64,000 nt of DNA from NCBI GenBank assembly GCA_021604525.1, contig BQJD01000008.1, forward strand, positions 1 to 64,000. The letters are read 5' to 3'. Of this stretch, positions 27,721 through 36,831 are shown in pieces. The notes beneath the pieces were generated by a model, which had not been told where the DNA came from, ran no database searches, and was given only the letters and a program-made list of their open reading frames with translations. Position numbers and translations under genes: made by a program. This DNA comes from a marine bacterium B5-7. Its GTDB lineage: Bacteria > Pseudomonadota > Gammaproteobacteria > Arenicellales > CAJQKF01. Each line of letters starts with the position of its first letter. Position 1 is the stretch's first letter.

Positions 27721-29011
27721 TGACACGGACCATCCGTGAGTGCTTTTCGACCTTTGATGAGGTCGACGATGTACCGGTTAACTATTTCACCGGATTTATC
27801 CCCCTTGAGATGTCCGAAGAAAATTTTCACGGTTACTTCATGGGTGATATCGAGGCAACCGGTCGCGAACGTCGGAATCATGAACGCTACGGCGTGCCGG
27901 GTGGTTGGTATGCCTGGGGCATGTTTCATGACCGCTTCAATGTTGCCAGTGAACCCAACGAGCCGAATCGTTACGGCTGGATTGTCGAAGTCGATCCCAT
28001 GGACCCACAATCGACACCCATCAAACGTAGCGCGCTTGGGCGATTGAGCATGAGGGGGCAGCATGTCTGGTCAACGGTGATGGCCGGCTGGTCATATATA
28101 CCGGAGATGACCAGCGTTTCGAATACCTGTATCGCTATGTTTCGAACGAGACAGTCGATAAAGACAATCGTGCAGCAAATCATTCACTGCTTGATGAGGG
28201 AATATTATCGGTAGCGAGATTCAGTGACGACGGCACGCTTGAATGGGTGCCGCTGATTCATGGTCAAAACGGTCTGGATGACAGCAATGGATTTACCAAT
28301 CAGGCGGATGTCATGATCGAGACACGACGTGCTGCCGATATCGTCGGTGCTACACCGCTGGATCGACCTGAAGGTGTAGAAGGTGATGCACAAAGCGGCA
28401 AGGTCTATGTAATGCTGACTTACAATGACAAGCGTAAAGTGGATGAGGTGGATGCGGTGAACAATCGTCCTGCGAACCTGTGGGGGCAGATTATCGAGAT
28501 CGAGTATCCTCAAGCCAATCATGCAGCGGATACCTGTCAGTGGAACGTACTGATGCAGTGCGGTAATCCAAACGATCCGGACACACACGCGGTATGGAAT
28601 TCTCGCACCACGGACAATGGCTGGTTTGCTTGTCCGGACGACTGTGGAATCGATCATCAGGGTCGGTTGTGGGTCTGCACTGATCAAGGCTCTGGCTGGA
28701 AACGGAAGTCAGCAACGGCAGACGGTGTCTGGGCTCTTGAAACAGAAGGTGAGCGTCGTGGCACCGGCAAGATGTTCTTCAGGGTGCCGGTCGGTGCAGA
28801 AATATGCCGGCCGTGTTTTTCCAGCGACGACACGACCCTGTTCGTGGCGGTGCAACACGTTGCTGCGGACGGCACAAAAGACTATCCCGGTTTTGAACGC
28901 GATTCAACGTTTGATGATCCGGCGACCCGCTGGCCGGATTTTGATAACGCCATGCCGCCGCGTCCGTCGGTGGTGGCGATCACCCGTCGGGGAGGCGGGA
29001 AAATCGGCTGA
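27721..29011 (+). pseudogene. phoX: Broken PhoX-type alkaline phosphatase (DUF839)
   Basis: C-terminal two thirds of a PhoX-like calcium/iron phosphatase. The first piece contains NHERYGVPGGWYAWGMFHDR and NEPNRYGWIVEVDP. A frameshift near 28040 (expected continuation GRFxHEGAAC) moves to the next frame, which reads LVNGDGRLVIYTGDDQRFEY and continues through RPEGVEGDAQSGKVYV, WFACPDDCGIDHQGRLWVCT and the natural C-terminal end SVVAITRRGGGKIG. The N-terminal third, including the Tat signal expected for PhoX, is missing. One frameshift could be a sequencing error, but the missing N-terminus argues for a true pseudogene. Confidence 0.88.
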
Positions 29012-29113
29012 TGAATATCTCGGCCAATACATCGCTTATGACAGTAACGTACGGTTTCAGATGGCAGCCGTTAATAACGACTTCATAAATATCGACACGC
29101 CAATGTTGTGATT

Positions 29114-29152
29114 GCGACTGCTGTCGCGATTGCTGGAAATTGGTCGCAATTT
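29114..29152. other. Two small tandem hairpins
   Basis: GCGAC-TGCT-GTCGC (29114-29127) is followed 9 nt later by AAATTG-GTCG-CAATTT (29137-29152). Both stems are perfect. They lie about 100 nt after the phoX remnant and could have been its terminator, though no T run follows. Confidence 0.35.
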
Positions 29153-29261
29153 CAAAACACTCCCTCGCTCCACAAGGTGCACACTGCGCTGCCCGTAGCT
29201 CGAATCTGATGTGGTGGTTGCTCGGCACGTAAAAAAGTCGTCGTCTTGTGTGGAGAAGGTC

Positions 29262-30158
29262 ATGGGTGAATATCGAAAGGGTGTGATGCTTGCCTGGGCG
29301 GCCAATATTCTTTGGGGCGTGTACCCGGTTCTGTTCAAGCAATTAGACGGTATCGATCCTGGCGTATTTGTCGCCTATCGTTTGCTCTACAGTGCGCCAT
29401 TTCTACTGATCATCGTGTTCGCGTTTCGCCAGCAGCACGAGATCTTCAGAATCATCAGAAACCCGTCCGTGATGCGGTTGTTAATGGTCTCAACCGCATT
29501 GATGGGATGCAATTGGGGCCTTTATATATGGGGCGTTCAAAATGGGCGAATCATCGAATCATCACTCGGATATTTCCTGACACCGGTCTTTAGTGTGATT
29601 GTCGGTGTTTTATTCTTTAACGAACGGCTCGCGCCACGTCAATGGCTTGCCGTAGCTATTGCAGGTACAGGCGTTGTTTGCATGGCAGTAACGACCGGAT
29701 ACATACCGTGGTACGGTCTGTTATTGGGACTTGCTTTTACCCTCTACGGTGCGGTGCGCAAGCTAGTTCAGGTGGAGGCGCTAAACGGTGTGTTAGTGGA
29801 AACTTTAATACTGTTGCCGATAGGTTTGGCACTGCTGTGGTTGGCACCATCGGATTCATTCGGCCATACGCAGAGTGAGCAGATGTGGTTGGGTATAGCC
29901 GGTATCGTGACGGCCTTGCCACTGGTGTGGTATATCGCCGCCGCTCGCCGCATTCCGCTGGCGACACTTGGTAATCTGTTCTACTTCTGCCCGGCCATCG
30001 GTTTCGGGCTTGGCGTGTTTGTCTACGATGAAGAATTCACCGGGCATCACCTGGTGATGTTCATGCTGATATGGATAGGATTATCGGTCTATATGCTGCC
30101 GGCGGGATTTCTGCGTAGCAGACGGAACACCATACCCCGGGGTGAAATGAGTATCTGA
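29262..30158 (+). CDS. rarD: RarD-type EamA/DMT permease
   Basis: A 298-aa inner-membrane carrier of the drug/metabolite transporter superfamily with about ten hydrophobic spans. The opening KGVMLAWAANILWGVYPVLFKQL and the segment FVAYRLLYSAPFL are characteristic of RarD (named from chloramphenicol sensitivity in Pseudomonas; substrate unknown); the first string is cited only to locate residues 5-27. I start at the ATG at 29262, after GGAGAAGG, rather than 17 codons upstream. It precedes a second EamA protein on the same strand, but about 265 bp and a structured leader separate them. Confidence 0.9.
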   Translation: MGEYRKGVMLAWAANILWGVYPVLFKQLDGIDPGVFVAYRLLYSAPFLLIIVFAFRQQHEIFRIIRNPSVMRLLMVSTALMGCNWGLYIWGVQNGRIIESSLGYFLTPVFSVIVGVLFFNERLAPRQWLAVAIAGTGVVCMAVTTGYIPWYGLLLGLAFTLYGAVRKLVQVEALNGVLVETLILLPIGLALLWLAPSDSFGHTQSEQMWLGIAGIVTALPLVWYIAAARRIPLATLGNLFYFCPAIGFGLGVFVYDEEFTGHHLVMFMLIWIGLSVYMLPAGFLRSRRNTIPRGEMSI

Positions 30159-30330
30159 TATCGAAAGTTTGTTTTCAATCGAGCAGCCTGCGTTCGATGA
30201 TTTTGCCAGGGGATTTTGAAAATTATTTGGCTTCTGGTACTTTTACAAAACCATTCTATGTGCGGCTAGGGTTCCACTGTAATTATCCGTTTATTTCAGG
30301 ATCGGACCGAGCGCCGTTATGAGCCGATTG

Positions 30331-30422
30331 CGGCAGACACCTTAAAGACGAAAAAGCCAGGGGGGATAGAAGGGTGTGGCGACACACGTCTTCAATAAAT
30401 GTTCGTCTTTGAGGTATAGCAC
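30331..30422 (+). promoter_or_regulatory. Structured 5' leader hiding the ribosome site of the EamA gene
   Basis: ACCTTAAAGACGAA (30339-30352) pairs with TTCGTCTTTGAGGT (30402-30415) over 14 consecutive pairs with a single T-G. The 3' strand contains GAGG, the ribosome-binding site eight nt before the ATG at 30423. Inside the enclosed loop a second hairpin forms: GAAGG then GTGTG-GCGA-CACAC then CTTC (30369-30393), with a GNRA-type tetraloop. An unpaired purine-rich stretch (GCCAGGGGGGATA) lies beside it. The arrangement looks like a translation-controlling element. I cannot match it to a known riboswitch class. Confidence 0.6.
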
Positions 30423-31280
30423 ATGTCCTTGCTCGGTTTGCTCCTGGTGTTGGCCGCCGCCTGCTGTCACGCCACCTGGAATTTCCTTGTTAAGAAGATA
30501 AATGGCGGACCGGAACTGATCTGGCTGTTTTCGGTTCTGGCGATGATTCTCTATCTACCGGTTGCCGTCTTTATCGGTATGCGTTCTGATTTTAGCCTGG
30601 GGCTGCGCGAGGTGATGATCATGAGCGTCAGCACGATGCTGCATCTCGGCTATTTTCTGCTTCTGCAAAAAGGTTATCAAACGGGCGACCTGTCGCTTGT
30701 GTATCCCACTGCGCGCGCTACCGGTCCGCTGTTATCTGGTTTCTTTGCGGTTGTTATGTTGCGTGAGGACATGACGCTGCAAATGCTGGCTGGTGCAGTT
30801 GCCATTATTGTCGGTGTCCTGTTTCTCTCCGGAGGATTTAAAAAAAGACGGTCTCATGTAACCGCTTCGCTGGCATTCGGATTGGGCGCCGGTGTACTGA
30901 TCGGTAGCTATACCGTGTGGGATGCTTATGCCGTATCTGCCGTGCTTATTCCACCCGTTCTGCTGGACTTCTCATCAAGTATCGGCCGCAGTATCGTTCT
31001 CGCGCCCATCGGTTTTAAACGATGGCATCAAGTTCGTAGTCACTGGAGATTACATCGTATAGCAGTCATCTTCATTTCCATTTTAAACCCGCTTGCCTAT
31101 ATCCTGGTTTTATATGCGCTGACATTCACGCCGGTTATCTATGTGGCGCCGGTGAGAGAATCCAGCGTGCTGATATCCGTGTTGATGGGGTCGGTTCTTT
31201 TGAACGAACCGGCAATACGGCAACGGTTTGGCTGGGCGTTATTGATGGTTATCGGCGTGGCGGTTCTTGCTACGGGTTAA
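30423..31280 (+). CDS. EamA/DMT-family transporter
   Basis: A 285-aa membrane protein with about ten spans forming two EamA repeats. It begins MSLLGLLLVLAAACCHATWNF, and the loop GDLSLVYPTARATGPL is typical of a subgroup of EamA permeases. The second repeat ends with YVAPVRESSVLISVLMGSVL and a conserved Glu in LLNEP. Substrates in this family range from amino acids and nucleosides to drugs. Its ribosome site is inside a 14-bp stem, so translation is probably regulated. Confidence 0.88.
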   Translation: MSLLGLLLVLAAACCHATWNFLVKKINGGPELIWLFSVLAMILYLPVAVFIGMRSDFSLGLREVMIMSVSTMLHLGYFLLLQKGYQTGDLSLVYPTARATGPLLSGFFAVVMLREDMTLQMLAGAVAIIVGVLFLSGGFKKRRSHVTASLAFGLGAGVLIGSYTVWDAYAVSAVLIPPVLLDFSSSIGRSIVLAPIGFKRWHQVRSHWRLHRIAVIFISILNPLAYILVLYALTFTPVIYVAPVRESSVLISVLMGSVLLNEPAIRQRFGWALLMVIGVAVLATG

Positions 31281-31432
31281 TATGTAATTGTCCGCAGTAA
31301 CTCAGGTATCAATCTCATAAAGTAACCGGATTTCCGTATTTGTGTTATCTGCCCTGCAGGGTGTGGGCAACCATTGAACTTGTTAAATACCGATCGACAA
31401 AGTTGCCCAACAATTTGAACTCGCCTGAATGA

Positions 31433-32620
31433 ATGTCATTTATGAAATCTGAAAACCGGCAGACGATGCTGCAGCTTGCCCTGGGTGGTTTGCTGGCATT
31501 GGCCATTGCCATGGGTATTGGGCGATTCATGTACACGCCACTGTTGCCGTTCATGGAAGCGGGGCTCGGTCTCAGCAAGTCCGAGGCCGGGCTGATTGCC
31601 TCCGCCAATTATCTTGGCTACATGATTGGTGCATTGCTTGCCGCCTCACCTTTTTTGCCGGGGTCACGCCGCGCGTGGATGCTGTTGGGGCTTGCCGTCA
31701 GCGCATTAACGACAGCAGCCACCGGCCTGGTGTCGGACATGTGGCCGATGATGTCGCTACGTTTTTTCGGCGGTGTCGCCAGTGCATTTGTACTGGTTTT
31801 TTGCTCGGCGCTTGTGGTTACGCGATTGTCGATGGGTGGATTTGCGCGGCTGACGTCGTTGCACTTCGCCGGTGTCGGCAGCGGCATCGTCTTGTCGGCC
31901 GTGTTGGTCAGCATACTGGCATCCTTTGGAGTAGATTGGCGTCAGATGTGGCTGGTTGCAGGTGGCGTTAGCCTGATTGCCCTGTTGCTTGTATCGCATC
32001 TGGTGCGTGCCGATGCCACGGCACCGTCCGGTTCCGGGTTGGTAACCGGTCGCGCACCACCGATGTTATGGATTTTGATCGTGTCTTACGGGTTGTTCGG
32101 ATTTGGCTATGTGATTACCGCCACATTCGTCGTGTCGATGGTACGTTCACTTGAGGAAGTCCGTTCAATTGAACCGATCATCTGGTTGGTGGTCGGCTTG
32201 GCGGCTGCGCCGTCGGTGTGGTTCTGGTCGATTATTGCCCGACGCATGGGTTTGATAGCGGCCTACGCCGTCGCATTTATTGTCGAGGCGGTGACAATTG
32301 CCATCGGCATCTTCTCACCAACGATCACTGGATTGCTGGTTACTGCGGTGGGGCTTGGCGGCACGATTGTCGGCATCACCGCGCTCGGGCTGATGGCGGC
32401 GGGTGATCTGTCGCGTCGCGATCCGCGTCTTACCATGGCTTTAATGACTGCATCGTTCGGTCTCGGCCAGGTTGTTGGGCCAACATTTGGCGGTGTAATT
32501 GCCGATCGAACCGGCTCGCTGGCACTGCCTTCGCTGATTGCGTCTGCGGTGTTGATTATTGGTGCATTGCTCGTATTCTGGCGATTGACAGTGGAACACC
32601 GCCAGGCAAGAAGGCACTGA
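31433..32620 (+). CDS. YbfB/YjiJ-family MFS transporter
   Basis: A 395-aa, 12-span major facilitator of the YbfB/YjiJ type. The opening LALAIAMGIGRFMYTPLLPF and ASANYLGYMIGALLAA are the family signature, and the segment VTRLSMGGFARLTSLHFAGVGSGI (cited for position, about residues 125-148) precedes a short central loop. Substrate unknown. Either ATG at 31433 or 31442 could start it; neither has a strong ribosome site. Confidence 0.88.
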   Translation: MSFMKSENRQTMLQLALGGLLALAIAMGIGRFMYTPLLPFMEAGLGLSKSEAGLIASANYLGYMIGALLAASPFLPGSRRAWMLLGLAVSALTTAATGLVSDMWPMMSLRFFGGVASAFVLVFCSALVVTRLSMGGFARLTSLHFAGVGSGIVLSAVLVSILASFGVDWRQMWLVAGGVSLIALLLVSHLVRADATAPSGSGLVTGRAPPMLWILIVSYGLFGFGYVITATFVVSMVRSLEEVRSIEPIIWLVVGLAAAPSVWFWSIIARRMGLIAAYAVAFIVEAVTIAIGIFSPTITGLLVTAVGLGGTIVGITALGLMAAGDLSRRDPRLTMALMTASFGLGQVVGPTFGGVIADRTGSLALPSLIASAVLIIGALLVFWRLTVEHRQARRH

Positions 32621-32685
32621 TATTCGCAATCAGTTTATTAATCGTTCAAACAAGTACGTTGACGATCTGGTAATTTTTTTCTCGT

Positions 32686-33003
32686 TTAAGCACCCGATTT
32701 TTCCCACATCACAATCGCATCGGCATCACGTGCTGCTTTCAGTAGATTAATCAACGGTACCGAGCGATGGTGTAAACCGACCTTGTGGTTATCGTCATCA
32801 TCGGGGGCATTATTATCGTCGCCTTCGCGTTCCTTCAAAGCGTGAAGCTCCGTTTCCAGTTTCTCAAGTGCCTCCGGTATATCGGTTGCCCGAATGGCAC
32901 CGGGGATCGATCCGCCATGTCCCATCATGTCGAGCAGTCGCTTGGCGACATCGCCAAACATGGTGATGTCTGCGTAGACTGAAGTACTGAATCTGACTAG
33001 CAT
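32686..33003 (-). CDS. DUF1840 domain protein
   Basis: A 105-aa cytoplasmic protein matching DUF1840: MLVRFSTSVYADITMFGDVA, LLDMMGHGGSIPGAI, an acidic linker (DDNNAPDDDDN, about 65-75), and the closing HRSVPLINLLKAARDADAIVMW. The family is widespread in beta- and gammaproteobacteria with no known role. It stands alone on its strand, convergent with the MFS gene. Confidence 0.88.
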   Translation of the reverse strand: MLVRFSTSVYADITMFGDVAKRLLDMMGHGGSIPGAIRATDIPEALEKLETELHALKEREGDDNNAPDDDDNHKVGLHHRSVPLINLLKAARDADAIVMWEKSGA

Positions 33004-33129
33004 GTTATATCTCCGATATGATTTTTTATACGGATATAGTACGTCAGTGAGCTATCGGCCATCCACTGCTGTCATGGTAATAGTCAGGTCGTAGCGCACA
33101 AAGATATAGGGTCTGCTTGTTCAGATCGG

Positions 33130-33561
33130 TCATGGGTTTTCCCAGGGATCATAACTGCCGAAGTTCCACAGGTTTCCTTCAGGGTCCCTGCACGAATACA
33201 ACCGGCCACCGTAATCTTGATCCTCCGGCACCATCACAATTTTGGCACCGACTGTCACGGCCTTGGCGTAGTGTAAGTCCACGTCAGATACGATGATGTA
33301 TGGGCTTTGGCTCACCAATGAATCACTATCAGCCAATGGCGCCTGTACTTTATCGAATTCATCATCCCTTGCAGAACCCACCATGATCATTCCATTTTTA
33401 TATGTCAGCTGTGCGTGTGCGATTTGGCCATTGCTATCAGGCACAATGAGATGCTTCTTAAATGAAAACGCATCGCATAACCAATCGATGGCGGATACAG
33501 CATTTCTATAACGTAGCGTCGGTATGATTGGCGATCCTGTGTGACCTTGATTCTGTTGCAT
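33130..33561 (-). CDS. VOC-family (glyoxalase/bleomycin-resistance fold) protein
   Basis: A 143-aa protein with the paired beta-alpha-beta pattern of the vicinal oxygen chelate fold: IIPTLRYRNAVSAIDWLCDAF, then IAHAQLTYKNGMIMVG, and the second half ending GGRLYSCRDPEGNLWNFGSY. The metal-ligand-like His and Glu are present (AHAQL, DPEGN). Specific activity cannot be assigned. It lies downstream of the CbbO/NorD gene on the same strand with an 80-bp gap. Confidence 0.82.
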   Translation of the reverse strand: MQQNQGHTGSPIIPTLRYRNAVSAIDWLCDAFSFKKHLIVPDSNGQIAHAQLTYKNGMIMVGSARDDEFDKVQAPLADSDSLVSQSPYIIVSDVDLHYAKAVTVGAKIVMVPEDQDYGGRLYSCRDPEGNLWNFGSYDPWENP

Positions 33562-33640
33562 GATAATCCTTGTTGATGTTTATTACTAAAGGGATGGTTC
33601 TTGCCGCTAACAGTACGAGTATTCCAAATCGACGGGTGGA

Positions 33641-35746
33641 TTATCGCGTCAGGCGGTAGTAAACCCTGGAGACTTCGGTGGGCAGTTTACGCACATCGTC
33701 AACGACTGTGTAGTTCACCGCGCCATACATGTGTGGCAGGTATTCGCCAGCTTTTTGGTCGATGGTGATGCAGAAGGGGTGAATACCGCGGTTGCGGGCT
33801 TCGATTAATGCCTTGCGGGTATCCTCGATTCCATAGTCGCCGCGATAACCGTCGTAATCGTCCGGCTTGCCGTCGGATAATGTAATCAACAGTCGCGTGC
33901 GGGCGTCGATACTGTCCATCAGGTGGGTAAGGTGGCGGATGGTTACACCCATGCGGGTGTAGTCGCGCGGTTCCATACCCGCTATCCGTGCCTTCACGTT
34001 ATCGTTTAGCGGTTCATTGAGTGTCTTGATCCTGAACAGTTCACAGCGTTTGCGGGTCATGCCGGAGAAGCCGTAGATCCCATAGCGATCACCAAGTACT
34101 TCAAGTGCTTCACATAGCAGGATGACCGCTTCGCGCTCTGCGTCGACGATCCAGCCTTTGGTGGAGCCGGACAGGTCGACCATCAACATCACCGCTATAT
34201 CGCGTTCCTGGCGATGCGTTTTAAGGAACAGACGATCAGACAGTTCGCGGCCAAGATGTTGATCGGCACTTGCCTGAATGACGGCATCGAGGTCGATATC
34301 TTCGCCTTCGGGCTGACGGCGCAGAGTGTGTTGTTGATCTTTCAACATTTCGAAAGCACGTCTCAACTCGAGCGTCAGGCCGTGATATTGATGCAGCGTC
34401 TGGTTAAAAAATTCAGGATCCCCGGGTTTGACCTGCCGTTCGTATAACGTACACCAGTCCTTGCGATAGTGGCCGCGTTGATAATCCCATTCGTCATATA
34501 AAAACATGGGGTCGCGTGAGTCTTCGCGCTGTTCTTCGATTGTCTGATCGTTGCCGTCTGCCTCTGCTACGGCATCCCCTTCAGCCGGGTTGAGCCAATC
34601 TTCAGGTACCGATTCAAGATCCTGAAGGATGGCGTCAATTTGTTCGCGGAGTGCCGCAGGCATCGGCATCGGTTCACCGTCCACGGTTAGTTGGTAGTCG
34701 GTCACTGTACCGTCGTTATCCAGTTCGAGACGGATGTCGGCATCGTCATCGCCACTTGCACCGACATCGTCCCGGTTCATTTGGTCGATGAGATCCTGAA
34801 TGAGTTCTTCAAGCGCAGTACGTTCTGTATCGAGTCTTTGATCGGTGATGTCGTTCAGTGTATCGAGATCGGCGCTCCCCTGGTAAGGCGCTGCCGGCGG
34901 TCGCTCAGCGCGTTCATCAAGCATGCGTTTGAGCCAATACAGCGTATCGTCAACGGTGGCGTCGATACGGGCAAGATCTTCGCAGGCGCGCTTGAAGAGT
35001 CCGCGACGGGTATAGCTGAAGTCGCGTTCAATCTCTCGCCAAAGCCCTGGTAACTCTCTCGATATACATGCGTTCAGGCGCTCGGTTTCAATCAGATAAA
35101 AGAGTTTTGTCGCGTCGACCTTGTCGGGGAATTCGGCCAGTCGTTGCGCCAGCGTGGGTGCGCTTGGCGCACTTCGGCGAAATGTTCCAAAGCGGTTCAT
35201 GGCCCACAGATTGGTCGCCATCACCTTGTACAGAAACCGGTTTTCAGATGCACTTGCCAACCGGTTCAGGCGGCGGGGCAGGAAGACGGTTTCGCTGTCG
35301 GTGCTGGCCGTGTCACCTGCCGTAACGGTGAGCTTACGACCAGATAGTCCACGCAGAAATGTTTCAAGAAACGCCGTGACTGATTCAAGCTCAACGACCC
35401 TGTCTGCATGGCTGCGGCGATCCGCAAAGGAATCAATTTCGCCCAGTGCATGGCTCGCCGGGAAGAGGCCTTGTTGATCGTAGATGTCCAGCGCTTCGAC
35501 GATCCAGGCCTCGACGTCTTTACGACTCATGACGCCGAGTGCGCGACCGATATTGTTTACGTACTGGTATGCGAGTTCGGTATTGCTGGCCGATATGGAG
35601 TCGAGCCAACGTAACGCGAATGTCTGGGACTCGTCATCAAGTATAGCGATTGCTCGTGCGGCATCGCTGACCGTTCGGCGCGAAGATAAAACGGCATCGA
35701 GCACGTCCTCAAGACGTGCTTCAAGCTCCGTAGATGAAAGCGGCAT
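33641..35746 (-). CDS. VWA-domain protein of the CbbO/NorD type
   Basis: A 701-aa cytoplasmic protein with a C-terminal von Willebrand A domain. Its metal-ion site reads MLMVDLSGSTKG (about residue 520), followed by YGIYGFSG, and TLSDGKPDDYDGYRGDYG. The long N-terminal part is helical, with an acidic middle (about 320-410). Proteins of this type work with a MoxR ATPase to remodel or activate a metalloenzyme: CbbO with RuBisCO, NorD with nitric oxide reductase. The ATPase partner lies directly upstream (15-nt gap). No RuBisCO or nor genes are in the window, so the client is unknown. Confidence 0.88.
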   Translation of the reverse strand: MPLSSTELEARLEDVLDAVLSSRRTVSDAARAIAILDDESQTFALRWLDSISASNTELAYQYVNNIGRALGVMSRKDVEAWIVEALDIYDQQGLFPASHALGEIDSFADRRSHADRVVELESVTAFLETFLRGLSGRKLTVTAGDTASTDSETVFLPRRLNRLASASENRFLYKVMATNLWAMNRFGTFRRSAPSAPTLAQRLAEFPDKVDATKLFYLIETERLNACISRELPGLWREIERDFSYTRRGLFKRACEDLARIDATVDDTLYWLKRMLDERAERPPAAPYQGSADLDTLNDITDQRLDTERTALEELIQDLIDQMNRDDVGASGDDDADIRLELDNDGTVTDYQLTVDGEPMPMPAALREQIDAILQDLESVPEDWLNPAEGDAVAEADGNDQTIEEQREDSRDPMFLYDEWDYQRGHYRKDWCTLYERQVKPGDPEFFNQTLHQYHGLTLELRRAFEMLKDQQHTLRRQPEGEDIDLDAVIQASADQHLGRELSDRLFLKTHRQERDIAVMLMVDLSGSTKGWIVDAEREAVILLCEALEVLGDRYGIYGFSGMTRKRCELFRIKTLNEPLNDNVKARIAGMEPRDYTRMGVTIRHLTHLMDSIDARTRLLITLSDGKPDDYDGYRGDYGIEDTRKALIEARNRGIHPFCITIDQKAGEYLPHMYGAVNYTVVDDVRKLPTEVSRVYYRLTR

Positions 35747-35761
35747 GGACGAGATTCTTTA

Positions 35762-36574
35762 TTAAAACAGCGCAGCGCCCAGCTCGTTGACCGCCGCAAG
35801 CATGTCGGGTTCATCGGTGAGTGCTTCGGCGATGGCACTACGGATTGCACTGCGTGGTTCGATGCCGCTTGATAGCAACTTGCCGGTGTGTACCAGCAGA
35901 CGGGTGCTGGCGCCTTCATCCAGACCATTGCCCTTGAGGTTGCGGGTCATGCCGGCATACTTGACCAATAGTGCAGCAGTCTTCTGATCAAGCTCTGTCT
36001 CACGTATCACAATATCGATTTCAAGAGATGCTTCAGGATAGCGGAATTCAATAGCGACGAAGCGCTGGCGTGTACTCTGTTTGAGGTCTTTTAATATACT
36101 TTGATAACCCGGGTTATAGGATATAGCCAGGCAGAATCGTTCATCGGCGCGCAACAGCTCACCGGTTTTTTCAATTGGCAGAACGCGCCGATCATCTGCC
36201 AGTGGATGAATCACCACGGTAGTGTCCTTGCGCGCTTCGACAACTTCGTCGAGATAGCAGATTGCGCCTTCGCGAACGGCGCGCGACAGTGGGCCGTCGA
36301 TCCAGCGGGTCTCACCACCAATGATGAGATAGCGGCCGACCAGATCGGATGCTGTCAGATCGTCGTGACAGGAAACGGTGATCAACGGTCGCGACAGGCG
36401 GTAGGCCATGTACTCCATAAAACGGGTTTTGCCGCAGCCGGTGGGACCCTTCAACAAGACTGGAATTCGATTGGCGTAAGCCGCCTCGAATATGTCGATC
36501 TCATCACCCTGGGGGGCATAGTAAGGCTCGTCCGCGATGACGTAATCAGCAATTGATGGCTCGGAAGATTTCAT
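35762..36574 (-). CDS. MoxR-type AAA+ ATPase, CbbQ/NirQ/NorQ subfamily
   Basis: A 270-aa ATPase that remodels a target enzyme together with its VWA partner. Walker A is GPTGCGKTRF (about residues 39-48), Walker B YLDEVVEARKDT, followed by the sensor region LAISYNPGYQSILKDLKQSTRQRF, cited to mark about 146-170. The C-terminal CbbQ_C-type helices (LVKYAGMTRNLKG) follow. It is first in a two-gene minus-strand operon with the CbbO/NorD gene. The NPGYQ motif is typical of this subfamily. Confidence 0.92.
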   Translation of the reverse strand: MKSSEPSIADYVIADEPYYAPQGDEIDIFEAAYANRIPVLLKGPTGCGKTRFMEYMAYRLSRPLITVSCHDDLTASDLVGRYLIIGGETRWIDGPLSRAVREGAICYLDEVVEARKDTTVVIHPLADDRRVLPIEKTGELLRADERFCLAISYNPGYQSILKDLKQSTRQRFVAIEFRYPEASLEIDIVIRETELDQKTAALLVKYAGMTRNLKGNGLDEGASTRLLVHTGKLLSSGIEPRSAIRSAIAEALTDEPDMLAAVNELGAALF

Positions 36575-36831
36575 GAAACCTGTGTGAATATGTGTTGGTT
36601 GTAAGTCGGCGGGCTAGAGTACCTTAATTTCAGGATGCCCGGAATCCCGCATGTCACGCCCGTGATATCTCGTATCTATCGAAGTATTGATAAATGTAAT
36701 TCGGGTAGTGCGGGGCTATATGACGAGATCCCTTGTTGCTGACTATGGTTGGCGGTCGGTCAGAAGTATCTGCCAGCACGATATAATGCAGCCGGAATGA
36801 AACGAGCAAATCACCAAACCGGAGACATTAT

